Assembly: GCA_020060215.1 (NCBI GenBank)
Contig: JAGVAP010000048.1
Coordinates: forward strand, 1 to 13,969
Source: Deltaproteobacteria bacterium
Lineage (GTDB): Bacteria; Desulfobacterota; DSM-4660; Desulfatiglandales; HGW-15
Reading direction: 5' to 3'
Length of the DNA: 13,969 bases
This document shows positions 1-7,717 of this stretch, piece by piece. The notes below the pieces were generated by a model. That model did no database searches. It had not been told where the DNA came from and was given only the letters and a program-made list of their open reading frames with translations. Positions within the stretch are counted from its first letter, which is position 1. Each line of letters starts with the position of its first letter. Made by a program: the position numbers and the translations under genes.

Positions 1-1
1 A

Positions 2-898
2 TACGATGGAGAACCTCCCGTCTACAATCATGACCCCGTGCAGGTGGCCAGCCTCGGGACCTACGTCGGCATCCTTTCACAGGCCGCTGTTGCCCAGGTG
101 CAACCAGAGTCCAAGGTGTACTACTACATCACCGACCACCTCGGCACTCCCATGAAGATGACCGACGAGTCGGGAGCAGTCGTGTGGAGCGCGGATTACC
201 GTCCCTTTGGAGAGTTGGCCCTGAATAATGGCACCGCCGCGAACAATTTCCGTTTTCCCGGCCAATACCATGACTCAGAGACTGGGCTCCACTACAATTA
301 CCACCGCTATTATCAGGCAAAGGCGGGAAGGTATCTAACGCCAGACCCGATTGGGTTGGCAGGGGGACTAAACCTTTTTGTGTATGCGAACAGTAATCCG
401 ATAACCGGAACGGACATAATGGGTTTGTTCACGCCCTACGTTCATGAGACAATCACGTCAGATGCCCTTGCTGCATATGCAATTTCGCAGGCTGTAATTG
501 CCCGCATAAATGAAGGAAATGTGCACACTGACAGGCCATCCAATCAGTTTAACAATATACAACATGGAATGAGAGATATCAATGAATTTCGGCTAGAAGC
601 CGAGGCAAAGACTATCGCTTTTCAGAATGACCAACTACGCCGCGCTCTGGAAGCCGCAAATGCGGGAAATATGGGCAAAGCCTATTTTGAGCTCGGTCAA
701 GGGTTGCATGCTGTACAAGATGTTATTGCTCATGATTTCATAACTTTCCCTACCCACTCAAATCCAATTTACATATATAGGGACAAGTATCCATCTGAAG
801 CACAATACAAAATCGCTATCGATAGGACGCGATGGTATATTGAGAGGTTTATTAAAATGCTAGGCCGTAATCCATTTTCGGAGGATTGCGAACAGTGA
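2..898 (+). CDS. Rhs family protein, C-terminal part with toxin-like tip (5' end outside window)
   Basis: The frame is open to the left edge, so this is the 3' end of a much larger gene; a GTG at 38 is not the real start. Residues encoded by about 119-430 are the Rhs repeat-associated core: YITDHLGTP, ADYRPFGE, FRFPGQYHDSETGLHYNYHRYY, then DPIGLAGG and NPITGTDIMGL. In Rhs and polymorphic toxin proteins the chain is released after this P-x4-DxxGL type motif, and the remaining variable tip is the effector. The tip here is about 157 residues (from 428). It is helical-looking and contains YVHETIT near its start and LHAVQDVIAHD, an H-x3-D-x3-H pattern like that of zinc-dependent phospholipase C/Het-C-like proteins. 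The tip DNA is more AT-rich than the core, as is usual for exchanged Rhs tips. The Rhs call is firm; the enzymatic activity of the tip is inferred from the motif only. Confidence 0.9.
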   Translation, partial: YDGEPPVYNHDPVQVASLGTYVGILSQAAVAQVQPESKVYYYITDHLGTPMKMTDESGAVVWSADYRPFGELALNNGTAANNFRFPGQYHDSETGLHYNYHRYYQAKAGRYLTPDPIGLAGGLNLFVYANSNPITGTDIMGLFTPYVHETITSDALAAYAISQAVIARINEGNVHTDRPSNQFNNIQHGMRDINEFRLEAEAKTIAFQNDQLRRALEAANAGNMGKAYFELGQGLHAVQDVIAHDFITFPTHSNPIYIYRDKYPSEAQYKIAIDRTRWYIERFIKMLGRNPFSEDCEQ

Positions 899-948
899 TG
901 CGGATAAAAGTAAATTGGTTCTTTAAGTAAGATTCAACAGGGATCGAT

Positions 949-1194
949 ATGATATTCAAGACTGTAGGTTTCTATGCTTTACTCTTGGGAATGTTGACTT
1001 TAGTATTGTTCATATATGTGCTCCTTGGAAATAGAACGATGTACTTTGTAGTTATTAATTTGAGCGTGATAGGTATAATTGCTGCCGTAATTGGTCTTAT
1101 TTTAGACAAAACTAAAATGAGTTCAATAATAGCCCTGGTTTTCTGTGTGACCCCACATATGGTTCTATGGCTTATGAACGCGTTAAGAAATTAA
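949..1194 (+). CDS. small three-helix membrane protein, candidate Rhs immunity protein
   Basis: An 81-residue protein that I do not recognise. It is almost entirely hydrophobic, with three likely membrane spans at about residues 4-26, 31-51 and 58-76, short charged linkers (GNRT, DKTKM) and a short NALRN tail. It starts at ATG 949, 50 bases after the Rhs stop; upstream there is only a weak purine stretch (CAGGGATCG). The DNA is clearly AT-rich relative to the Rhs core and the right-hand genes, matching the Rhs tip, which suggests the two arrived together. Genes immediately after an Rhs toxin tip commonly encode the cognate immunity protein, and a membrane protein would suit a toxin acting on membranes. 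That role is inferred from position and topology only; there is no domain evidence. Confidence 0.7.
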   Translation: MIFKTVGFYALLLGMLTLVLFIYVLLGNRTMYFVVINLSVIGIIAAVIGLILDKTKMSSIIALVFCVTPHMVLWLMNALRN

Positions 1195-1213
1195 AGGAGG
1201 TGCTCCTATTCCA

Positions 1214-1688
1214 TTGCCCATGTCTTTCAAAGAGATGAAACGAATTTACTGGCTTGCCACATTCCTCTGCATGTTGATACTCCTTTCACTTCATCCATTT
1301 GAACTTGAGATGGCGCCTCAAAGGCAATTTCAAATCGTGGATGATCATGACCGCCCCTTGGGCAGCGCTGTTGGCCGTCAGTCTTGGGATCAGTATAGCC
1401 TTGGTGAGCACGGTGAGATAGAGATCACGGCCGACAGCTCTGGGAAGGTGCTCTTGCCGGCGCGAGTCATAAGAACGAGCGTTCTTTCTTTGTTGAAAAG
1501 GGCGGTACGCGAATTTAGAGAGGTGGGTATCCATGCGGGCGAGTTTTATATCTGACGACAATATTATCGTCTTCGTGAAAGGATTTCCTCCCCACATTTA
1601 CTTTACCGGCAGAGGACTCAGGGGTGGAAAAGCGATTATCAAAAAGGGGCCGCTGGATAAGACAATAATCGGATCAGACAGGAAATAG
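1214..1688 (+). pseudogene. membrane-anchored hypothetical protein split by a +1 frameshift
   Basis: The first part reads from TTG 1214 (or ATG 1220) to a TGA ending at 1555. A strong AGGAGG lies at 1195-1200, overlapping the region just after the previous gene's stop. It has an N-terminal membrane anchor (about residues 12-27) followed by a soluble stretch with FQIVDDHDRPLG, RQSWDQYSLGE, GKVLLPARVIRTSVLS. A second frame, 1533-1688, continues naturally from HA with SFISDDNIIVFVKGF to GSDRK and a TAG. Removing one G from the GGG run near 1537-1539 joins both parts into a protein of about 157 residues. The layout (anchor, a D-x-x-G-x-P start, W-x-x-YS, G-x-V-x-x-P-x-R, then HAS) resembles a family of short hypothetical proteins I recall but cannot name. 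Either a true frameshift or a base-calling error in the G run is possible. Confidence 0.55.
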
Positions 1689-2108
1689 AGGGATTACCAT
1701 TGAAAACCTCTCCAGTCCAACTCACTGTAAGGGTGGCATCAACTTCTTCATGGAAGTCCCGATGACCTGGCCGAGCCTCTTCTCAGATCAAAGAACTTCA
1801 GTCTCTTCCGCAACAGCAGGGAAGGAGCACTCCACGGTCTATTTCCGACGCCCCCCCAGTTATACGTCAAGATCATTCCGAATCTCGTTGCCGTTGCTGA
1901 GGTCCTCTGCTCGTCCGTGGTCTCCCGTCGATTTGACCCACAGTCCGGCTAAGACGTGAGCCGCCCGTGGGAAATGAAGGGCCCCATGGATGAAAGAGGC
2001 TAGGGCCTGTCCGGATGTCGACGGTCTATCCTGGTGTATGGAGGCGGGTAACCAAAGCTGGAAGATCATGTTTTGTTGAAATCAAGGTGATTTGCGATCC
2101 ACCATCTT
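1689..2108. other. stretch without a convincing gene
   Basis: About 420 bases between the frameshifted gene and the antitoxin remnant. Open frames exist on both strands (for example 1750-1959 plus and 1860-2069 minus) but neither has a good ribosome binding site or a composition like its neighbours. The minus-strand frame contains ASFIHGALHFPRAAHVLAGL, which has a faint look of a transposase N-terminus; this is too weak to call. No hairpin with a T tract was seen. Confidence 0.5.
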
Positions 2109-2123
2109 AAAGGAGAGTTATCC

Positions 2124-2359
2124 ATGGCCCCTTCCAATGAAGAGCAGTACATCGCAGATAGGAAAGGGAACCCGAGGCTGTCATCCTCCCCATAAAAGAG
2201 TACAAGAAGCTGCTTTCCATGCTGGAAGAGGTGGAAGGCCATAGAGAAACCAAGATCCTCACCAAATCCGCGGAGGTCAAGCGACTGGTCAAGAAGGGAC
2301 TGGGGGATATCAAGGCAGGGAGAGCCAAACCGTGGAAGGAAGTCTGGGATGATTTATGA
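2124..2359 (+). pseudogene. Phd/YefM-RelB-like antitoxin, frameshifted
   Basis: ATG 2124 follows AAAGGAGAG at 2109-2117. The first 17 codons read MAPSNEEQYIADRKGNP; the frame then runs into a TAA. Shifting frame at about 2174 gives EAVILPIKEYKKLLSMLEEV and onward to KPWKEVWDDL with TGA at 2357-2359. The joined product, about 78 residues, has the typical layout of a short antitoxin: an N-terminal YI-D-x-x-GNP-x-AVILPIxEYxKLL segment (the Phd/YefM-type DNA-binding fold) followed by a charged helical toxin-wrapping tail. One base seems to be missing at 2171-2174 (CCGAG where CCGGAG or CCCGAG in the other phase is expected). The toxin start overlaps its end by 11 bases. Antitoxin identity is fairly secure from the pattern; the exact family is inferred. 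Confidence 0.7.
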
Positions 2360-2420
2360 TGTCGCGTAAACGGAGGCTTCTCAGAAATCGGTCAAGGCCC
2401 TCAAGAAGAAGTCTGCACAA
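2349..2420 (+). pseudogene. RelE/ParE-like toxin, N-terminal remnant
   Basis: ATG 2349 overlaps the antitoxin 3' end, the usual arrangement in RelBE-type pairs. The frame reads MIYDVA, then TAA at 2367-2369, then TEASQKSVKALKKKSAQ. Ignoring the stop, this matches the common opening of RelE/ParE toxins (MIYxVxxTExAxKxLKALxKK), the first strand and helix of the mRNA interferase fold. After about 2420 the similarity ends and the sequence runs toward the minus-strand BON remnant. The toxin is thus broken by a nonsense codon and also truncated; it cannot be active. Confidence 0.6.
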
Positions 2421-2527
2421 TCATCAATGTTAACGCTGGCATTCAGATCAGCAATAAAGGTGAATGAGGCATGCTCCAATATTTGGCAATAGCCGTCCTT
2501 GCTTTTGGATGTGCCAGGGTCCATGGA

Positions 2528-2730
2528 GCGGAAGTGACAAACGCCAACATCTTTTCCACCCTGATCTGGAATCACTTGAGAAGATCATCCGCCGCCAGCA
2601 GAGACTCTACCTTCGTTGTAATGACCGAATCGTCAACGTATTCACCCGGCATTTCCTCAGCCGTTGCTTTCAGTGTCACAAACCCTACGCTAATGACGAA
2701 TGCCATGACGATCATCAAATGCTTTGTCAT
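2528..2730 (-). pseudogene. BON-domain periplasmic protein, broken
   Basis: Reading down from ATG 2730, preceded by GGAGGT (complement of 2739-2744), gives a signal peptide (MTKHLMIVMAFVISVGFVTL, cleavage probably near ATAEE) followed by EYVDDSVITTKVESLLAADD and LLK. This is the start of a BON domain as in OsmY-like stress proteins of the envelope. A TGA at 2574-2572 comes where such proteins normally read LLKSFQI; the next codons FQIRVE continue the domain. One base later in phase, KDVGVCH resembles the KDGVVHLSG strand, after which similarity is lost. So there is a nonsense codon, a frameshift and a lost C-terminus. It lies 133 bases beyond hflC on the same strand, probably once part of the same stress cluster. 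Confidence 0.6.
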
Positions 2731-2863
2731 GCTTCTTACCTCCTTCATCTTTCATTTGACTTTATGATGCATTCTTAACTTGCATTCGCGCGTGTATGTC
2801 GCTGCACATGCCGCAAAGCTGACGATCAGCGTAAGAGGCGATAAACGGTAAGAAAACAACGCT

Positions 2864-3847
2864 TCAGCGTGCCCCTGTCCGAAGACTCTGCTTGACGTCC
2901 GGGATCGCCTGCTTGAGGTAACGGTAGAAGTCGCTGTCCGTCGTCATGATCAGCACGGAGTTCTTATTCGACCCCCCTTCATAAGCCTCCAGGGTGCGCT
3001 GAAAGGCGTAGAACTCGGGATCGCGGCCATGGGACTCGCCGTAGATCCGCGTCGCCTCCGCGTCTCCCTTGCCGTGGATTTCCTGCACTCGACGATATGC
3101 GGCCGAGCGGATCTGGCGCAGCTCCTTCTCCATGGTCCCGAGGATCTCCGCACTCCGCCCTTCTCCCTCTGAACGGAACTGCGCTGCGATGCGCTTCCGC
3201 TCGGAAATCATCCTGGCGTACACCTTCTCCCGAACGCTCTCCACGTAGTCGAGTCATTTGATGCGCACGTCCACCAGCTCGATCCCATATTGAGGGATGA
3301 TCCTTCGGGCTTCGGTCAGAATGGTTCGGGTGATCTCCTCCCGCCCCCTGGTGATCTCTTTCCTGAGCTCCTCCTTCTGCTCCGCCGGGACTTCTTCCAG
3401 GACTCCCTGCTCGGGGACTTCCCACGACGCGCTGCGGACGAGCTCGACGAGCTCGCTGCTCGACACCTGGTCGCGCACCACGGAATCGATGATATCGTCC
3501 AGGCGGGACTGAGCTCCCGTTTCCGTGGCCACGTTCTCCAGAAACTTTTTCGCATCGACGATGCGCCAGCGGGCCGTGGTGTCCACCCAGATAAACTCCC
3601 TCCCCTTGGTCGGAATCTGGTTCGGGTCCCCATCCCAGATAAGGAGACGCTTCTCGAAACGTATGACCTCTTGCACAAACGGCAGCTTGATGTGCAGCCC
3701 CGCCTCTGTCACCGGCTCCCCGATAGGTCGTCCGAACTGCACGATGACCGCCTGATGGCCCTCCTCCAGAGTATAAAATGTACCAAGGAGTCCAAGGGCG
3801 ATCGCCACCAAGGGGAGGATGATCGACACTTTATATGCAGTCCTCAT
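2864..3847 (-). pseudogene. hflC: HflC, FtsH modulator subunit, interrupted by in-frame TGA
   Basis: HflC is a SPFH/prohibitin-family membrane protein that pairs with HflK into a large cage around FtsH and modulates its proteolysis. Start ATG 3847 overlaps the hflK stop (ATGA). Residues 8-25 form the membrane anchor, followed by the SPFH signature HQAVIVQFGRP, GLHIKLPF, WVDTTARWRI, and GAQSRLDDIIDSVVRDQVSS. Codon 198 (3256-3254) is TGA; the same frame continues directly with LDYVESVREKVYARM, EGEGRSAEI, and the C-terminal DSDFYRYLKQA to TGA at 2866-2864. The family reads VRIKR at this point, so CGA to TGA, a single change, explains it. No ribosome binding site precedes the GTG at 3244, so reinitiation is unlikely. 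Apart from this codon the gene is full length (328 codons). It may be a true nonsense allele or a base error. Confidence 0.88.
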
Positions 3848-4890
3848 GGTTTGCCTCCTTCCACCAGCGGTTTTGCCCCGGGCTCCAGGGGGAGCCACGG
3901 CACCAGGGCCTTTTGTTCGCTGTCCACGATATAGAGCCCTTTCATCTGCGCAAGGAACCCGGCAACCGATTCCAGGTAGAGGCGCCGACGCGTGACCTCC
4001 GGGGCCTGGCTGTACTCGCCCAGAATGGCATTGAAACGGTTTGCTTCTCCATTGGCCCGGTTGACCCGCTCGATGGCGTAGCCTTCGGCCTCGCTGATGC
4101 TCTGGGCAGCCACCCCTCGGGCTTTGGGAATTTCCTTGTTGGCCTGCTCCTGGGCCTGATTGATCGTCCGTTCCCTGTCCTGGCGCGCCTCGTTGACCTC
4201 ATTGAACGCGGGCTTCACCGTATCCGGGGGGGTTACATCCTGGAGCTCCACGGTCACCAGACGAACACCGGTCTCATATTCCGTCAGGATTTTCTGGATT
4301 TCGACCTTTGCTTCGCTGGAGACCTCCACCCGGCCTACCGTGAGCACATCGCTCCCGAGGCGGTTCCCGACCACCCGGCGCATCACCGCCTCGGTGATGT
4401 CACGAATCGTTTTCGGCGTGTCCCGCACATAGAACAGGAAGCGGATCGGGTCTTCGATGCGGTACTGGATGATCCACTGAACATCGATGACGTTGAGGTC
4501 CCCCGTGAGCATGAGGGACTCCGCCTTATAGGTCTTGTCAGCCGTGTACTGCGTCCGCCGGCCAGGGACAGCGGCCGTCGTCCGGAAACCGAATTCCTCC
4601 TTGAGCACGCGGGCCGTGGGCACCGTGCGGATCGTTTCGATCCCGATAGGCCACTTGAAATGCAGACCCGGACCGGCTGTCCGCACCACCTTTCCAAAAC
4701 GCTGCACGATTCCTGTTTCTTCCGGCTGGACCGTGAACCAGACGCTCCAGAGCAGGATCAGCGCCACCACGATGGCGATGAGGATCTTGATTGGGCCTCC
4801 CCTGAAGCCCCGAAATTGGTCCATAACCTTCGCAAGTGCCTCCTCCATAGAGGGGGGCTGTCCCTGAGGACGAAAATCTCCTCCCACCAT
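3844..4890 (-). CDS. hflK: HflK, FtsH modulator subunit
   Basis: A 348-residue SPFH/prohibitin protein, partner of HflC in the HflKC assembly that encloses FtsH at the inner membrane. I chose ATG 4890 because GAGGTGG stands just upstream; the frame is open further (to 4944) without a better site. A short cytoplasmic N-terminus precedes one membrane span at about residues 34-54 (IKILIAIVVALILLW). Then come the SPFH features ETGIVQRFGKVV, GPGLHFKWP, TGDLNVIDVQWIIQYRIEDP and LQDVTPP, then a long charged helix (NEARQDRERTINQAQ, SEAEGYAIERVNRA) typical of HflK. The C-terminus LYIVDSEQKALVPWLPL also fits. It overlaps hflC by four bases, so translation is coupled. The N-terminus lacks the long Gly-rich leader of E. 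coli HflK. Confidence 0.95.
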   Translation of the reverse strand: MVGGDFRPQGQPPSMEEALAKVMDQFRGFRGGPIKILIAIVVALILLWSVWFTVQPEETGIVQRFGKVVRTAGPGLHFKWPIGIETIRTVPTARVLKEEFGFRTTAAVPGRRTQYTADKTYKAESLMLTGDLNVIDVQWIIQYRIEDPIRFLFYVRDTPKTIRDITEAVMRRVVGNRLGSDVLTVGRVEVSSEAKVEIQKILTEYETGVRLVTVELQDVTPPDTVKPAFNEVNEARQDRERTINQAQEQANKEIPKARGVAAQSISEAEGYAIERVNRANGEANRFNAILGEYSQAPEVTRRRLYLESVAGFLAQMKGLYIVDSEQKALVPWLPLEPGAKPLVEGGKP

Positions 4891-5001
4891 AAACCACCTC
4901 TTTCCGCCACGAAAAGAGCCGTGGCAACGCTGATGTGAGTACAATTCCAGGGCGACGACAATCCTCGTAAGGAGGTTTGTGATGATTGTCCGCCGAAACT
5001 G

Positions 5002-5035
5002 AGCTGCAACCCAGCCTACAAACTGGGTTGCAGCT
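5002..5035 (-). terminator. perfect 13-bp hairpin, possible terminator or mRNA processing element
   Basis: AGCTGCAACCCAG and its exact complement are separated by an 8-base loop (5015-5022). The hairpin lies just after the stop of the small membrane protein (5064) and before hflK (4890) on the minus strand. No T tract follows on either strand, so it is a poor rho-independent terminator; it could set relative expression of hflKC or protect the upstream mRNA. Confidence 0.45.
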
Positions 5036-5063
5036 TGGGAGGGATGACACCACCTGGAACTCT

Positions 5064-5417
5064 TTACATGTTGTTGAGCTTCTCAATCAGTCTGGCGCAC
5101 TCACGGGCAACCGTACTATCGGATTCCTTTTCACCAGGCATTTTGGCCCAACCCTGCGCCATCACAAAGTCACTCCTCTTCCAGGAGTCAAGGGCTTTCA
5201 TCTCCTTGTTTCGGGCTTCCCTGTTCGGGTCCACCATGTATTGGGCCACGGCTATCGGCGCCAGGCGTTCAACGACGGCATCGGCCGACATCTTCTTGGC
5301 CTGAGCCTCTGCCGATGTACTGGTCACCACCCACCCTGCAGAAAAGATAACGATAAGCAGTACGATCGCACCGGCAGCCATTCCCCACGCAAACGGTTTT
5401 ATGTCCTGTTTTCTCAT
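5064..5417 (-). CDS. small single-span membrane protein between groEL and hflK, function unknown
   Basis: I chose ATG 5417, which has GGAGG eight bases upstream; an in-frame ATG at 5432 lacks one. The 117-residue product has a short basic N-terminus, one membrane span at about residues 12-31 (GMAAGAIVLLIVIFSAGWVV), and a soluble part that is probably periplasmic. The soluble part contains SADAVVERLAPIAVAQY, DPNREARNKEMKALDSWKR, QGWAKMPGE and VARECARLIEKL. The pattern of a small anchored protein with AD-x-VV-x-RLAPI and LDSWKR is one I recall from hypothetical proteins in other proteobacteria; no function is known to me. No cysteine pair or catalytic motif is evident (one Cys, near residue 107). 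Its place between chaperonin and HflKC genes suggests a role in membrane protein quality control, which is inference. Confidence 0.85.
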   Translation of the reverse strand: MRKQDIKPFAWGMAAGAIVLLIVIFSAGWVVTSTSAEAQAKKMSADAVVERLAPIAVAQYMVDPNREARNKEMKALDSWKRSDFVMAQGWAKMPGEKESDSTVARECARLIEKLNNM

Positions 5418-5620
5418 CTTAGGATCCTCCATAGGTTCTGAGAGGGTTCAGTAAAGGGCCCCTTTCTCCAGGGAGCAGGGGTCGACGACGAAAAGCAAAA
5501 GCGGGTTCTTTCGTGAAGGTGTAACCCCGGTCGACACGGCTGCCAGGGTGCTAAAATGCATTTTGCTGGAAAGTGAGTTTCTGCGCGAAATATTCAATTG
5601 GATGCGTCCCCTCATAAGCT

Positions 5621-5645
5621 CTTTCGACAGGCTCGCTCCGAACAG
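5621..5645. repeat. fragment resembling a common dispersed repeat
   Basis: TTTCGACAGGCTCGCTCCGA within the gap between groEL and the small membrane protein resembles the end of a short dispersed element (of the type TTCGACAGGCTCAGGGCGAAC) seen between genes in many bacterial genomes. Only one copy is in the window, so this rests on recollection of that motif. The rest of 5418-5659 shows no gene and no clear terminator after groEL. Confidence 0.3.
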
Positions 5646-5659
5646 CGGATATCAATTCA

Positions 5660-7300
<1,641 letters not shown>

Positions 7301-7591
7301 TTACTCTTGTATGATGCCCAGGATGTCATCCTCTCTCATGATGAGATGCTCCACCCCGTCGACGTTGATTTCATTGCCCGCGTATTTGCCGAAAAGCACG
7401 CGGTCATCCTTTTTGACTTCCAGCGGGATCCGGTTCCCGTTTTCATCCCATTTTCCGGGACCGACGGCTATGACCTTTCCCTCCTGCGGTTTTTCCTTTG
7501 CTGTGTCCGGGATGATAATCCCGCCACCGGTCTTCTCCTTCCCCTCAATCCTCAAAACAAGCACCCTGTCGTTTAATGGTCTCAATTCCAT
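7301..7591 (-). CDS. groES: GroES (Hsp10) co-chaperonin
   Basis: A 96-residue lid protein of GroEL. I chose ATG 7591, giving [12 protein letters not shown], with GGAGGAGAG just upstream; the frame is open to 7669 but that extension is not like GroES. The mobile loop that contacts GroEL is at residues 19-36 ([18 protein letters not shown]), followed by [20 protein letters not shown] and the domain end [17 protein letters not shown] and EDDILGII. It is 126 bases after ftsH and 18 bases before groEL on the same strand. All usual sites are present. Confidence 0.98.
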   Translation of the reverse strand: MELRPLNDRVLVLRIEGKEKTGGGIIIPDTAKEKPQEGKVIAVGPGKWDENGNRIPLEVKKDDRVLFGKYAGNEINVDGVEHLIMREDDILGIIQE

Positions 7592-7650
7592 TGCTCTCCT
7601 CCGATTCCTGGCCGCCTGCCGCTCACTTGATGCGACCCGCTCTACAGGTG

Positions 7651-7669
7651 ATGACCCGTCATTGGTCAT
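7651..7669. promoter_or_regulatory. short inverted repeat upstream of groES
   Basis: ATGACC and GGTCAT are separated by 7 bases in the ftsH-groES gap, about 60 bases before the groES start. Read on the minus strand it contains TGACCAATG, the same nine bases found in the tandem operator at 11826-11858. It could be a weak regulator site; short arms make chance likely. Confidence 0.25.
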
Positions 7670-7717
7670 GTGAATTTCGGTCTCGCTCTCAGGGATCCGG
7701 TGTTAGATGAACGTTCC

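Noticed and set aside
1860..2069. Minus-strand frame with faint transposase flavour (FIHGALHFPRA)
   Set aside because: No start signal, no DDE residues, no terminal repeats; similarity too faint to call an insertion sequence.
3254..3256. In-frame TGA of hflC as a selenocysteine codon
   Set aside because: The position is normally arginine, has no redox context, and no convincing stem-loop follows the TGA.
2572..3256. Genome-wide reassignment of TGA, suggested by in-frame TGA in both hflC and the BON gene
   Set aside because: hflK, groEL, the ABM gene, the Rhs gene and the GH65-HAD gene all end at TGA at the expected place, so TGA is a normal stop here.
3835..4938. Long plus-strand open frame opposite hflK
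   Set aside because: Antisense shadow of a well-conserved gene, rich in His/Arg/Pro as expected for a mirrored GC-rich frame.
7592..7717. CIRCE/HrcA element or sigma-32 promoter upstream of groES
   Set aside because: No TTAGCACTC-N9-GAGTGCTAA and no clear CTTGAA/CCCCAT pair could be found in the gap.
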